A DNA stretch of 32,562 bases from a bacterium (GCA_030650415.1 JAUSEG010000018.1:1-32562); one strand, 5' to 3'. Shown: positions 14,757 to 23,614, numbered from the stretch's first letter. The notes: a model not told the origin generated them from the letters alone. Numbers and translations: made by a program.

Positions 14757-15185
14757 ATGAAAATCACACTTTGCGGCAGTGTAAAATTCGCTGATAAAAT
14801 TGTTGAGATGCATAAACGGCTGGCGGAGTTGGGCCATGAACCGCAAATTCATCCGGACATGTTTGGCATTGCCGACGGCACGGCCAGAGAGCTGATTGAC
14901 GCGAAAAATAACGGCGAACACTACCAAATAAAAATTAAATATAATTTTATCCGAGCCTGGTATGATTTAATAATTAACGGCGACGCGATTTTAGTCTGCA
15001 ACTTTGATAAAAATGATATTAAAAATTATATCGGCGGCAACACGCTAATGGAAATGGGCTTTGCTCATGTCAACAATAAAAAAATATTTTTACTCAATCC
15101 CATACCGGAAGAGGTCTCCTATGTTGATGAAATTAAGGCCATGGTTGATGTGGTATTAGACGGTGATTTAACTAAAATTATTTAA
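14757..15185 (+). CDS. Nucleoside 2-deoxyribosyltransferase-like protein
   Basis: 142 aa starting M-K-I-T-L-C-G-S-V-K-F. A nucleotide-binding Rossmann-like fold is suggested by D-A-I-L-V-C-N-F-D and by I-G-G-N-T-L-M-E-M-G-F-A-H-V, where E99 aligns with the catalytic Glu of deoxyribosyltransferases. Members exchange or hydrolyse N-glycosidic bonds of nucleosides or nucleotides. It lies 39 nt after the fusion gene and ends the cassette. The fold assignment is good; the reaction is uncertain because relatives include nucleotide-sensing proteins. Confidence 0.75.
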   Translation: MKITLCGSVKFADKIVEMHKRLAELGHEPQIHPDMFGIADGTARELIDAKNNGEHYQIKIKYNFIRAWYDLIINGDAILVCNFDKNDIKNYIGGNTLMEMGFAHVNNKKIFLLNPIPEEVSYVDEIKAMVDVVLDGDLTKII

Positions 15186-15242
15186 TAATTCTTTTGCATT
15201 TTTCATTGAAAATTGAAAATTGTAAATTGAAAATTACTTAAT

Positions 15243-16541
15243 ATGCTGGACATAAAATTCATCAGGGAAAATGTTGAGTTAATAAAACAAAATTGTCAGA
15301 ATCGGCTGGCTAAAGTTGATGTTGACAGGCTGATAGAGCTGGACGCGGAGCGCCGCGAACTGGAAACTAAAATTGACGAACTGCGCGGCCAAAGGAATAC
15401 AACTTCTAAAACCAAGCCTTCGGCCGAAGAAATTTCTAAAATGAAAGGGCTGGGCCAAGAAATAAAAACTCTTGAAGAAAAACATGAATTGATTTATTCC
15501 CAATATAAAAGCCTGCTTTTGCAGGTTCCGAATTTAACGCACCCGAAAGTTATAGTCAGCCGAGACGAGAACGATAATCCAACCTTAGAAACTTTCGGTT
15601 TGCCGACTAAATTTAAATTTACACCCCTTGATCATGTTCAGTTAGCGCAAAATTTGGATTTAATAGATTTCGACAGAGCCGCAAAGGTCAGCGGCGCAAA
15701 ATTTTATTATTTAAAAAATGAAGCCGCGCTTTTGGAATTTGCTTTAATTCAATATGCTTTGGAAATCGCCGTTAAACATGGCTTTACGCCTCTTACAACA
15801 CCCGATCTGGCTAAGCAAGAGATTTTACAGGGCCTAGGGTATAACCCAAGAGGGGAATCAACGCAAATTTACAATCTTGAAAATACCGATCCGTCTCAAA
15901 AACCGGAATCAAATTTAAGTTTAATCGGCACGGCCGAAATTACCATGGGCGGATATCATATGAACGAAGTATTAAATGAAGAAGATTTGCCGAAAAAATA
16001 CGTGGCCGTCTCGCATTGCTTCCGCACCGAAGCCGGCAGTTATTCAAAATTTTCCAAAGGCATCTTCCGCGTCCATCAATTTACCAAAGTGGAAATGTTC
16101 CAATATGTTTTACCGGAAAACGGCGAGGCCGCGCATCAGGAACTTTTAGAAATAGAAAAGAAAATCTTTAAAGGGCTTAAAATCCCCTTTAGGGTAGTTG
16201 ACCATAATACCGCCGATCTTGGCGGCCCGTCTTATAGAACCTACGATTTAGAGGCTTGGATGCCGGGAAAACCCGATAAAAAGAACGGAGCCGGCGATTG
16301 GGCGGAAATTACTTCCGCCTCAAATTGCACCGATTATCAGGCCAGAGGCTTAAACATAAAATATAAAGATAAAGCCGGTGAAAAACACTTTGTTTATATG
16401 CTGAACGGCACGGCGATCGCGGTAAGCCGAGCGCTTATAGCTATTTTAGAAAATTATCAACAAGCCGACGGTTCAATAACCATTCCTAAAGTATTACAAA
16501 AATATTTGCCGGGAAAAATTAAAGTTATAAAAAGAAAATAA
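15243..16541 (+). CDS. serS: Seryl-tRNA synthetase
   Basis: 432 aa, a normal length. The N-terminal tRNA-binding coiled coil begins MLDIKFIRENVELIKQN and continues to about residue 105. The class II catalytic domain contains the T-A-E-I motif, motif 2 (F-R-T-E-A-G-S through F-R-V-H-Q-F-T-K-V-E), E-I-T-S-A-S-N-C, and a motif 3 region N-G-T-A-I-A-V-S-R. The motif-2 loop reads S-Y-S-K-F-S-K-G instead of the usual A-G-R-D-T-R-G, a lineage-type difference. The preceding 57 nt are AT-rich with imperfect TTGAAAATTG repeats. Confidence 0.94.
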   Translation: MLDIKFIRENVELIKQNCQNRLAKVDVDRLIELDAERRELETKIDELRGQRNTTSKTKPSAEEISKMKGLGQEIKTLEEKHELIYSQYKSLLLQVPNLTHPKVIVSRDENDNPTLETFGLPTKFKFTPLDHVQLAQNLDLIDFDRAAKVSGAKFYYLKNEAALLEFALIQYALEIAVKHGFTPLTTPDLAKQEILQGLGYNPRGESTQIYNLENTDPSQKPESNLSLIGTAEITMGGYHMNEVLNEEDLPKKYVAVSHCFRTEAGSYSKFSKGIFRVHQFTKVEMFQYVLPENGEAAHQELLEIEKKIFKGLKIPFRVVDHNTADLGGPSYRTYDLEAWMPGKPDKKNGAGDWAEITSASNCTDYQARGLNIKYKDKAGEKHFVYMLNGTAIAVSRALIAILENYQQADGSITIPKVLQKYLPGKIKVIKRK

Positions 16542-16548
16542 ATATTGC

Positions 16549-16692
16549 TGTCATTGCGAGGAATGGAGCGAAGCGTAATGACGAAGCAATCTCACGAATG
16601 TCAAAGGTTAATTATAATAAGATTATAGCCAACTATGTTTGTCCAAACTATACGTGAGATTGCTTCTCTCTTAGTAGTCGCTCACAATGACA
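16549..16692. repeat. TGTCATTGCGAG-type inverted-repeat element (MITE-like)
   Basis: Ends TGTCATTGCGAG (16549-16560) and CTCACAATGACA (16681-16692) are near-complementary. Inner arms GAAGCAATCTCACG and CGTGAGATTGCTTC are exactly complementary, around an AT-rich centre. The element fills the serS-ddl gap and ends 10 nt before the ddl start. Related copies are at 26457-26593 and 28829-28945. Confidence 0.85.
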
Positions 16693-16702
16693 ATACAAAA
16701 CT

Positions 16703-19084
16703 ATGCCTAAATTTAAAATCGCTCTTTTGTGCGGCGGGCCGTCTCTTGAACGCGCCATTTCTTTAAATTCGGCGCGCACCGTCTTAGACCATTTGCAATC
16801 CCGGGAAATAGAAATTTTGCCGGTTTATTTTGATCATAAAAACCAGGCTTTTTTAATTTCCCAAGCTCAATTATATTCAAACACACCGACGGATTTTGAT
16901 TTTAAACTTAGCCAAACGGCTACAGCCTTAAGTCAAAAAGAATTAATTATTTTTTTAAAAAAAGCCGATCTGACTTTTCCGGTTATCCATGGAAAATTGG
17001 GCGAAGACGGTGAAATTCAAAAACTTCTTGAAAAAAACAACTTGCCTTTCGTCGGCTCGCCCTCAAAGGCCTGCGCTCTGGCTTTCGATAAGCATCTCGC
17101 TAATGAGTTTATAAAACAACGGGGGTTTTATACTTTACCATCGCTCGCGCTTTTAAAAAACGACTACCGAGAGCATAAGCGCGACATCACTGGCTTTTTT
17201 AAACGGCATAAAGTAACTCGCGCCGTTATAAAGCCGGCGACCGGCGGATCAAGCATCGCGGTTTATTCGGTTTCTAACGCCGATGAAGCTTTGGCGCGAG
17301 CCAAAGAAATTTTTTCTAAAGGAGTCTACGACCGCGCCGTGCTCGAGCCTTTTTGCCAAGGCAAGGAATTCACCGTTATAATTTTAGAAAACAAAATCAA
17401 CCAGCCGGTCGCAATTCTACCCACCGAAATCGAACTTTCCTATAAAGACCACCAGATTTTTGATTACCGCAAAAAATATCTGGCCACCCGACAAGTTTTT
17501 TATCATTGCCCGCCGAGATTTAAAGATGAAGTTATTTTTAAAATTCAAAATGAGGCTCAAGAGCTTTTTCGTTTATTTAAATTAAGAGATTTCGCCCGTT
17601 TTGACGGCTGGCTCGAACCCAACGGCAAAATTTGGTTTTCGGACTTTAATCCGATTTCCGGCATGGAGCAAAACAGCTTTCTATTTATGCAATCATCGCG
17701 GCTTGGCTTTAGCCATGGCGGTCTATTGCGCTTTATAGTTAAAAACGCTTGCCGCCGCTATGGCCTAAGTTTTCCCGAGGTTAAAAAAACTAAGGCCGGA
17801 TTAAAACCGAAAAAAAGCCTCAACGTAATTTTCGGCGGCAATACGGCCGAAAGGCAAGTTTCGGTCATGAGCGGAACTAACGTTTGGTTAAAGCTTAAAC
17901 GCTCGGTCAAATATGATCCGCAACCGTATCTTATGGATACGAATAATCAAATTTGGCGATTGCCTTATACTTTGACGCTAAATCATACCGTAGAGGAAAT
18001 CGCCGAAACTTGCCGGAGCGCCAAGCAGGACGAAAAGCGACTGAAAGAACTAACTGCCGGAATAATAAAATCGCTTATGCCGGAAAAAAATGATCTGACT
18101 GAAGCCTGGTTTTTGCCGGAAAAAATGACGCTTAAAAACTTTATTAAAAAATCTCCTTATGTTTTTATCGGTTTGCATGGCGGTCTGGGCGAAGACGGCT
18201 CTTTGCAAAAAATGCTGGAATTAAATAAAGTTCCTTTTAACGGCTCCGGTTCCGCCGCTTCCGCTCTCTGCATGAATAAATTTATAACCGGCCAGGCCTT
18301 AGCCAGCCTTAAGAAAGAGGGGATGCATACGGCAAGAAAGGTAGTGGCCGAACTTAATTTGTTCAAAAAATTTAAAAATCAGGATTTTATAGAATACTGG
18401 AAAAATTTATTAAAAAAATTGGGTTCTAATACGGCGATTGTTAAACCGCTTGATGATGGCTGCAGCGCCGGCATCGCCAGACTATTTAAATCAAACGATT
18501 TAAAAACATATCTGGATTATGCCTTTAAAAAAACCACGGCCATTCCGCAGGACCAATTAACCAATCAATATAATATGATCGAGATGCCGGCTTGCCCGAT
18601 GAATAAGATAATGTTCGAAGAATACATTACAACGGATAAAATTCAAATCATCGGCAATAAATTAACCTGGCTAAAAAACACCGATTGGATAGAAATTACC
18701 ATGGGTTTGCTCGAAAATAAAGGCAAAATGCGCGCTTTAAATCCGAGTCTAACCGTGGCCTTAGGCAACGTTCTCACTTTAGAAGAAAAATTTCAAGGCG
18801 GCACGGGTATTAATATTACTCCGCCGCCGGCGCCCTATGTTAGCCTCTTAGCCATTGAAAAAGCCAAAATCAGGATAGAAAAAGTCGCTAAGACTTTAGG
18901 GCTAAGAGGTTACGCGCGAGTTGATGCTTTTATGAATATAAAAAACGGCGAACTGATTATCATTGAAGCTAACACCTTGCCGGGTTTAACGCCGGCTACT
19001 GTAATTTATCATCAGGCATTGGCTGAAAAAACGCCGCTTTATCCGGTTGAATTTTTAGAAAAAATTGTAGGGAATAATTATTAA
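16703..19084 (+). CDS. ddl: Tandem D-alanine--D-alanine ligase (two fused Ddl-type ATP-grasp units)
   Basis: 793 aa, about twice the usual Ddl length. Unit 1 (about 5-350) has P-V-I-H-G-K-L-G-E-D-G (H96), I-K-P-A-T-G-G-S-S-I-A-V, E-P-F-C-Q-G-K-E-F and a weakened metal site D-F-N-P-I-S-G-M in place of the usual E-x-N-T-x-P-G. Unit 2 (about 373-790) has L-H-G-G-L-G-E-D-G, V-K-P-L-D-D-G-C-S-A-G, G-Y-A-R-V-D-A-F and a normal I-E-A-N-T-L-P-G-L-T. Ddl joins two D-alanines for peptidoglycan precursors. The second unit looks fully catalytic; the first may be altered or regulatory. ftsQ follows by 4 nt, the classical ddl-ftsQ division-cluster neighbourhood. The frame is continuous, so this is a true fusion. 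Confidence 0.88.
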   Translation: MPKFKIALLCGGPSLERAISLNSARTVLDHLQSREIEILPVYFDHKNQAFLISQAQLYSNTPTDFDFKLSQTATALSQKELIIFLKKADLTFPVIHGKLGEDGEIQKLLEKNNLPFVGSPSKACALAFDKHLANEFIKQRGFYTLPSLALLKNDYREHKRDITGFFKRHKVTRAVIKPATGGSSIAVYSVSNADEALARAKEIFSKGVYDRAVLEPFCQGKEFTVIILENKINQPVAILPTEIELSYKDHQIFDYRKKYLATRQVFYHCPPRFKDEVIFKIQNEAQELFRLFKLRDFARFDGWLEPNGKIWFSDFNPISGMEQNSFLFMQSSRLGFSHGGLLRFIVKNACRRYGLSFPEVKKTKAGLKPKKSLNVIFGGNTAERQVSVMSGTNVWLKLKRSVKYDPQPYLMDTNNQIWRLPYTLTLNHTVEEIAETCRSAKQDEKRLKELTAGIIKSLMPEKNDLTEAWFLPEKMTLKNFIKKSPYVFIGLHGGLGEDGSLQKMLELNKVPFNGSGSAASALCMNKFITGQALASLKKEGMHTARKVVAELNLFKKFKNQDFIEYWKNLLKKLGSNTAIVKPLDDGCSAGIARLFKSNDLKTYLDYAFKKTTAIPQDQLTNQYNMIEMPACPMNKIMFEEYITTDKIQIIGNKLTWLKNTDWIEITMGLLENKGKMRALNPSLTVALGNVLTLEEKFQGGTGINITPPPAPYVSLLAIEKAKIRIEKVAKTLGLRGYARVDAFMNIKNGELIIIEANTLPGLTPATVIYHQALAEKTPLYPVEFLEKIVGNNY

Positions 19085-19088
19085 TGAT

Positions 19089-19967
19089 ATGCTGTTTGCA
19101 AAAAATAACTTTAATAAAACTAAGCGGTTCGGCGCCGGTAAAAGAAGATTTATTTATTCAAAAAAAACTTACGCCAATCCCTTTTTTCAACGTAAAAAAG
19201 TTTCTTCTCTTAGGCAAAGCGGTTTCTTATCGAATAAAATTAAACTCACTATTATTGCCTCGTTTGTTACAATATTAATTTTTATTTGGCTGTTGTTTTT
19301 TTCCACGCTTTTTAAAATTAATAAAATTGAAATAAGCGGAGTAGGGGAGAATCTGGCCAGCGAGGTCGAATCCCTTGCCCGCCAAGTAGCCGAAGATCGA
19401 CCGCTCGGAAAAAATAATTTATTGTTGTATAACGAAGACAAGCTAAGTCAAATTTTAAATAATAAATATTATTTGCAAACTTTAAATATTAAAAGAAAAC
19501 CCCTTCACACCTTAAAAATAACTTTAAAAGAAAAAAGCCAAATTGCGGTTTGGCGCGAAGGCGATAAATATTTTTATCTTGACAGCGAGGGCAATGCTAT
19601 AAACCAAGTTGAACCATTAAACATTAACGGCAAACTGATGCCTCTAATAGAAAATCAGACGAACATTAAAATAGCAGGGCGTAAAGCAAATATTAATGAG
19701 TCGGCGCTAGACTATATTCTGGCGTTATTTAATGAATTTAAGGATAAAAAACACAGCTTCGAAATTGAAAGATTCATTGTTGATCGAGATTTAAACACGG
19801 TTAAAATGGCGGTTCTTGATGGACCAAGGATATATTTTAATTTAGAGGAAACAGTCACTAAGCAAGTAGAACGTCTTGATTTGATAATTAAAGAGAAATT
19901 GCCGGATAACCTTAAAACTAAAGAGTACATTGATTTGAGGTATGGTAATAATATCTATATAAAATAA
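19089..19967 (+). CDS. ftsQ: Cell-division protein FtsQ/DivIB
   Basis: 292 aa. A basic cytoplasmic N-terminus (about 50 residues, many Lys/Arg) leads to one membrane span (about 52-74). A POTRA domain then starts F-K-I-N-K-I-E-I-S-G-V-G-E-N and continues through L-Q-T-L-N-I-K-R-K-P-L-H-T-L-K-I. Next comes the FtsQ beta domain with A-V-W-R-E-G-D-K-Y-F-Y-L-D-S-E-G. FtsQ bridges the divisome with FtsB/FtsL at the septum. It starts 4 nt after ddl. ftsA and ftsZ do not follow; a long non-coding stretch does. Confidence 0.85.
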   Translation: MLFAKNNFNKTKRFGAGKRRFIYSKKTYANPFFQRKKVSSLRQSGFLSNKIKLTIIASFVTILIFIWLLFFSTLFKINKIEISGVGENLASEVESLARQVAEDRPLGKNNLLLYNEDKLSQILNNKYYLQTLNIKRKPLHTLKITLKEKSQIAVWREGDKYFYLDSEGNAINQVEPLNINGKLMPLIENQTNIKIAGRKANINESALDYILALFNEFKDKKHSFEIERFIVDRDLNTVKMAVLDGPRIYFNLEETVTKQVERLDLIIKEKLPDNLKTKEYIDLRYGNNIYIK

Positions 19968-20199
19968 TTATCATTTTGCGACACTAGAATAATCATCCTG
20001 ATATTTATGCCTTAGATTAGCTAGAGACGTTAGTGAAATCGACAAAATCAGGCTAATATTAGCTAACTAATCCAAATAATACAGGCCAAATTAAAAACCT
20101 AAATAATTATATTTAATTAATAAGCCACTTTAAAATTTAAGACAATTATGGTATAGATATACCATAGGGCAGCCTAGATTTTAATAACTAAATACACTT
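19968..20199. other. Non-coding stretch after ftsQ
   Basis: No open frame of credible length was seen on either strand. It contains a perfect 12-base palindrome GCTAATATTAGC (20052-20063). A TGCGAC-R-CTA motif near 19977 recurs near 20406 in the same intergenic region. The operator-like palindrome at 20147-20166 is listed separately. Confidence 0.4.
20129..20166 (+). promoter_or_regulatory. Promoter overlapped by a 20-bp palindromic operator
   Basis: TATGGTATA-GA-TATACCATA (20147-20166) is a perfect inverted repeat. It overlaps a possible promoter, TTTAAA (20129-20134), 17 bases, TATAGA (20152-20157). A dimeric repressor bound here would block the -10. The 46-aa microprotein starts 33 nt downstream. 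Confidence 0.45.
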
Positions 20200-20340
20200 A
20201 TGGAAAAAGTTTTTAAAACTTTATTTGTTTTGGCAATATTAATATCGTGCGTCTTGCTGATAGTAGGATTTTTATTTTTATTAAAACTGATCCTGCTATT
20301 CACGCCGGAAATTCATCTTTTTGGCATGTTGATCACATAG
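20200..20340 (+). CDS. 46-aa membrane microprotein
   Basis: ATG at 20200, TAG at 20338-20340. The sequence starts M-E-K-V-F-K-T-L-F-V-L-A-I-L, has one long hydrophobic stretch (about residues 8-34, interrupted by K29) and ends F-T-P-E-I-H-L-F-G-M-L-I-T. It encodes a single membrane helix with a basic N-terminus. Its own promoter-like sequence and palindromic operator lie just upstream. There is no recognisable family. The start context (CACTTATG) fits the Shine-Dalgarno-less style of the window. Confidence 0.45.
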   Translation: MEKVFKTLFVLAILISCVLLIVGFLFLLKLILLFTPEIHLFGMLIT

Positions 20341-20384
20341 CTTGATAACTAAGCCCAATAAGCCAAACTAAAAGAGACTAATCA

Positions 20385-20414
20385 AGCGTCGTATAAGTTA
20401 TATTGTGCGACGCT
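20385..20414. repeat. Inverted repeat in the ftsQ-M23 intergenic region
   Basis: AGCGTCG (20385-20391) pairs with CGACGCT (20408-20414), and TATAAGTTATA lies between them. The rest of 20341-20633 shows no credible gene. The role is unknown. Confidence 0.35.
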
Positions 20415-20633
20415 ATGATATTAGGAAAATACCAATTTTGCCATAGTCCTCTCTTAATATCGCTTATATAAACCTTCCCGCGGCTATGTCTAATAAATCA
20501 TTTTCATACAAAACAAATCGCGATTAACTTTAAATATCTTTTTACATTCACAGTTTGTAAATTTGCTCGATATTGTGAAAATTTCTGACCTCCCTACTTC
20601 CTGCTACGGCCAAACAAAAAAAGCTTTCAGCTT

Positions 20634-20661
20634 ATCGGAAATCATAAATTTCCGATTTTTT
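20634..20661. terminator. Bidirectional terminator downstream of the M23 gene
   Basis: ATCGGAAAT (20634-20642), loop CATAA, ATTTCCGAT (20648-20656), then a T-run to 20661 on the plus strand. On the minus strand the same stem, with a nearby small AAGCT-GAA-AGCTT stem and seven T, would end transcription of the M23 gene (stop at 20685). Confidence 0.7.
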
Positions 20662-20684
20662 GTGCTAGTAATGAAATAGTGAAT

Positions 20685-21908
20685 CTACGGCAGATATTCC
20701 ATGGGATCAACCGGCACGCCGCCTAAACGCACCTCAAAATGAAGATGCGGCCCGGTAGTGGTTCTGCCGGCGCCGTTAGTGCCCGGCGTGCCGCCGGACA
20801 GCCCGATAGTTTGCCCCTGGACTACATACTCATCGGACTGAACATAAATTTTTGAAACATGGCCGTAAACGGTTGCCAAGCCGTCGCCATGAATTATCAT
20901 AATATAGCTATAGCCTTTTCCCGCATTTTTAGCAATCGCCACATAACCCGAAGCCGCCGCCCGGATAGAAGAACCCTGACCGGCTCTTATATCAACCGCC
21001 GGATGCTCGAAAACATAGCGAAAAGGATAATCAGGGTCATGAAAATATGCCGTAATTGTATTTTTCGCCACCGGCCAAATAAAGCCCGCGTCGTTAAATT
21101 CCAAAGTTTTACCGGAAAGTTTTGAGATTCTGGCTCTTACCACTTTTTCCAAATTTACGATATCCGACTCGGCTTGCGCCTGCTCTTGTTTGGCCAATTT
21201 CAATAATCTTTGATACTCTTTTTCCGAAGATTTTGTCTGATCCAAAACATTAATTTTAGTCTGCTGTTCTGAAGCTAAATTTAATTTTTTGCTTTCTAAA
21301 TTCGACTTTAATTCCACCAACTGCTTCTGGGTTTCATTTAAGCTCTTTTTCTTTTCTTCCAAATCTTTTTTATATTGCTTTATGGCGGCCAGCCCTTCGT
21401 TAATTTTTTTATTTATATCCTCTAAGTACCTGGCTTGGCTGACGAACTCATTCAAGGTGTTGTTAAGAAGTAATATTTCCAAAGTTGATTGATCATCCTG
21501 CTTTTGCATCAGCCTGACTACCGAGCCGATATTCTCTTTTTGCTTTAAAATTTGCTCATCTTTATCTCTAATTTCCAAATTTATCTTATCGATTTCTAGG
21601 TTTGTCCGATCAATTTCAGTCTGCGCGCTATCTATATCCAGAGCGGCTTTAGCCAAACGATTTTCTAGAATTGCCAACTGATTATTCAGGCTGGCCTTTT
21701 CTCTCTGCTTTTGCGCGATGGCGCGAGAGTATATTTCCTGCTGTTCCTGCATTTTTTTAAGCCGATCGCGCTTGCTTTGGATTTCCGCGTTTATTTCCTT
21801 TACCTCTTGATTCTCCTCTTCATAATTTTGCCCTTGGCTCGCTAAGGGGTTAAATAAAAACAAACTTATAACTAAAACCGGGATAAATTTTTTAAAAATT
21901 TTATTCAT
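20685..21908 (-). CDS. M23 (LytM) peptidase with long coiled coil, EnvC/NlpD-like
   Basis: 407 aa. Residues 1-26 form a signal peptide (M-N-K-I-F-K-K-F-I-P, hydrophobic core, A-S-Q-G-Q). Residues about 28-260 are heptad-rich coiled coil. The C-terminal LytM domain (about 275-405) keeps the zinc ligands H301 and D305 (E-H-P-A-V-D) and H389 in G-P-H-L-H-F-E, with catalytic H387 and H349, so it should be an active peptidoglycan endopeptidase rather than a degenerate activator. It would act outside the cytoplasmic membrane in wall remodelling or daughter-cell separation. gltX ends 3 nt upstream of its start, so they share a transcript. Confidence 0.9.
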   Translation of the reverse strand: MNKIFKKFIPVLVISLFLFNPLASQGQNYEEENQEVKEINAEIQSKRDRLKKMQEQQEIYSRAIAQKQREKASLNNQLAILENRLAKAALDIDSAQTEIDRTNLEIDKINLEIRDKDEQILKQKENIGSVVRLMQKQDDQSTLEILLLNNTLNEFVSQARYLEDINKKINEGLAAIKQYKKDLEEKKKSLNETQKQLVELKSNLESKKLNLASEQQTKINVLDQTKSSEKEYQRLLKLAKQEQAQAESDIVNLEKVVRARISKLSGKTLEFNDAGFIWPVAKNTITAYFHDPDYPFRYVFEHPAVDIRAGQGSSIRAAASGYVAIAKNAGKGYSYIMIIHGDGLATVYGHVSKIYVQSDEYVVQGQTIGLSGGTPGTNGAGRTTTGPHLHFEVRLGGVPVDPMEYLP

Positions 21909-21911
21909 AAT

Positions 21912-23405
21912 CTATAGTTTTTTTATCGCTTGATTAATTCTTTTTAAGCATTCGGCGCTGCCTAATACTTCCGCTACTTCAAACGGCCCAGGGCTGAACT
22001 GACGTCCAGTTAAAGCTGCCCGCATCGGCCATAAATAGTCCCCGACTTTTAACTCCCGGCTCTTTATAAAGCCGATAATCGCCTCTTCCAGGCTATCGGC
22101 TGTCCATTTTTCTTCGGAAATTTTTTCCAATAGTTCAAAAACGGCTTGCAAGTTTATTTTTATCTGTTCGGCGGTTAATTTTTTCCAAATTAGCAATTTC
22201 GACTCATATTGCAAATCCTCCGCGAACATAAACGCCGTCAACTCCCCTACCTCGGAAAGTTTTTTTAATCTTTCCTGCTCAAGTCCGATAACTTTTTGTA
22301 TATAATCTACGGATTGCTTTCCGGGGTTTTTAGTTAATTTTAAATTCTCGCCTAAAAACGGCAGACATAGTTTAGTTAATTTCTCCAAAGACATCTGCCT
22401 GATATAATAGCCGTTAAAATAATCCAGTTTTTCAACATCAAAAATCGCCGGACTCGTACCCATATCTTTATAATCAAAATATTCTATCATTTGATCCAAA
22501 CTTAAAATTTCGTCCTGCTTATCGGCCGGAGCTTTATCCGAGGCCGAAGGATGCCAACCCTGCAAAACGCAAAAATTTAGCATTGCCTCGGGCAAATAAC
22601 CCTTGGATCTAAAGTCCTCTACCGCCACGTCGCCCTGGCGCTTGGATAACTTTCCGCCCTCCTTATTTAAAGTCAGCGTTAAATGAATAAATTTCGGCGC
22701 TTCCCAGTCAAAGGCCTGATAGAGCAAAATATTTTTGGGAAATGACGGTAGCCATTCGTCGCCCCTTAAAACGTGGCTGATTTTCATTAAGTGATCGTCA
22801 ACCACGCTGGCAAAATGATAAGTCGGCATGCCATCGGTTTTTATTAAAACTTGGTCTTCCAAATTTTTAATTTCAAATTTTATATCGCCGCGCAGTTCAT
22901 CATGAACGATAATTTCATCGTCCAAGGGCATTTTTTGCCTGATAACGAATGGCTCGCCATTGGCTATTTTCTTGGCCACTTGGCTCTCGCTTAAATCTCG
23001 GCAAGCGCGATCATAGCGAGGCGGCATTTTTTTCGCCTGCTGTATTTCTCTCATAGACTTAAGCCTTTCTTCAGTGCAAAAACAAGGATAAGCCCCGCCT
23101 TTCTTTAAAAGCGCTTGCGCGTATTCTTTATAGATATCCAATCTTTGCGTTTGGACATACGGCCCAAAATCGCCGCCTACATGCGGCCCTTCATCAAAAT
23201 GTATGCCTGCCCAATTCAAAATATTAATTAGACCCTCAACCGCGCCGTCGACTTCTCTTTTTCGGTCCGTATCTTCAATTCTTAAAATCAATTTTCCGCC
23301 CAGGGTTTTAGCGATTAAATAATCAAACAGAACCGCCCTTAAACTGCCGACATGAAGCCAGCCGGTTGGCGATGGCGCGAAACGAACTCGGATATTTGTT
23401 GGCAT
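21912..23405 (-). CDS. gltX: Glutamyl-tRNA synthetase
   Basis: 497 aa, class I. The HIGH-type motif is H-V-G-S (residues 18-21) in P-S-P-T-G-W-L-H-V-G-S. The KMSKS-type motif is K-L-S-K-R in G-G-K-L-S-K-R-Q-G-D. A GluRS zinc site is visible as C108, C110, Y131 and C135 (Y-P-C-F-C, then Y-D-R-A-C). The C-terminal helical anticodon domain ends with G-R-Q-F-S-P-G-P-F-E. The start ATG at 23405 has no Shine-Dalgarno. Whether it is discriminating or also charges tRNA-Gln (needing GatCAB) cannot be read from the sequence. Confidence 0.94.
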   Translation of the reverse strand: MPTNIRVRFAPSPTGWLHVGSLRAVLFDYLIAKTLGGKLILRIEDTDRKREVDGAVEGLINILNWAGIHFDEGPHVGGDFGPYVQTQRLDIYKEYAQALLKKGGAYPCFCTEERLKSMREIQQAKKMPPRYDRACRDLSESQVAKKIANGEPFVIRQKMPLDDEIIVHDELRGDIKFEIKNLEDQVLIKTDGMPTYHFASVVDDHLMKISHVLRGDEWLPSFPKNILLYQAFDWEAPKFIHLTLTLNKEGGKLSKRQGDVAVEDFRSKGYLPEAMLNFCVLQGWHPSASDKAPADKQDEILSLDQMIEYFDYKDMGTSPAIFDVEKLDYFNGYYIRQMSLEKLTKLCLPFLGENLKLTKNPGKQSVDYIQKVIGLEQERLKKLSEVGELTAFMFAEDLQYESKLLIWKKLTAEQIKINLQAVFELLEKISEEKWTADSLEEAIIGFIKSRELKVGDYLWPMRAALTGRQFSPGPFEVAEVLGSAECLKRINQAIKKL

Positions 23406-23447
23406 ATAATTTCTAGCTTTGATTATTATTTATATTTCCCTTCTGTT

Positions 23448-23609
23448 TGTCATTCCCGAAGCCGAAGGCTATCGGGAATCCAGGGGTGAGCAGTAAATAT
23501 ACGTTCCTTCCTCTAACCCTTTTACAATATAAAAATTTTAAACCAGCGAGCGAGCAGTAAAAACATTTTTACTTTTCCCTCCTGGATTCCCGCCTGCGCG
23601 GGAATGACA
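23448..23609. repeat. TGTCATTCCCG-type inverted-repeat element
   Basis: The left end TGTCATTCCCGAAGCC and right end CGCGGGAATGACA, with inner ATCCAGG and CCTGGAT, form a long imperfect inverted repeat. It fills the gap between gltX and the ParB-like gene and ends 6 nt before the latter's stop codon. Related copies are at 27766-27892 and 28859-28928. Confidence 0.8.
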
Positions 23610-23614
23610 ACTAA

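Noticed and set aside
15186-15242. Imperfect TTGAAAATTG repeats before serS
   Set aside because: Short AT-rich low-complexity sequence with no clear unit or spacing; no promoter or CRISPR pattern.
20859-21492. Plus-strand frames opposite the M23 gene
   Set aside because: They are antisense shadows of a well-supported coiled-coil peptidase and show no domain or start context.
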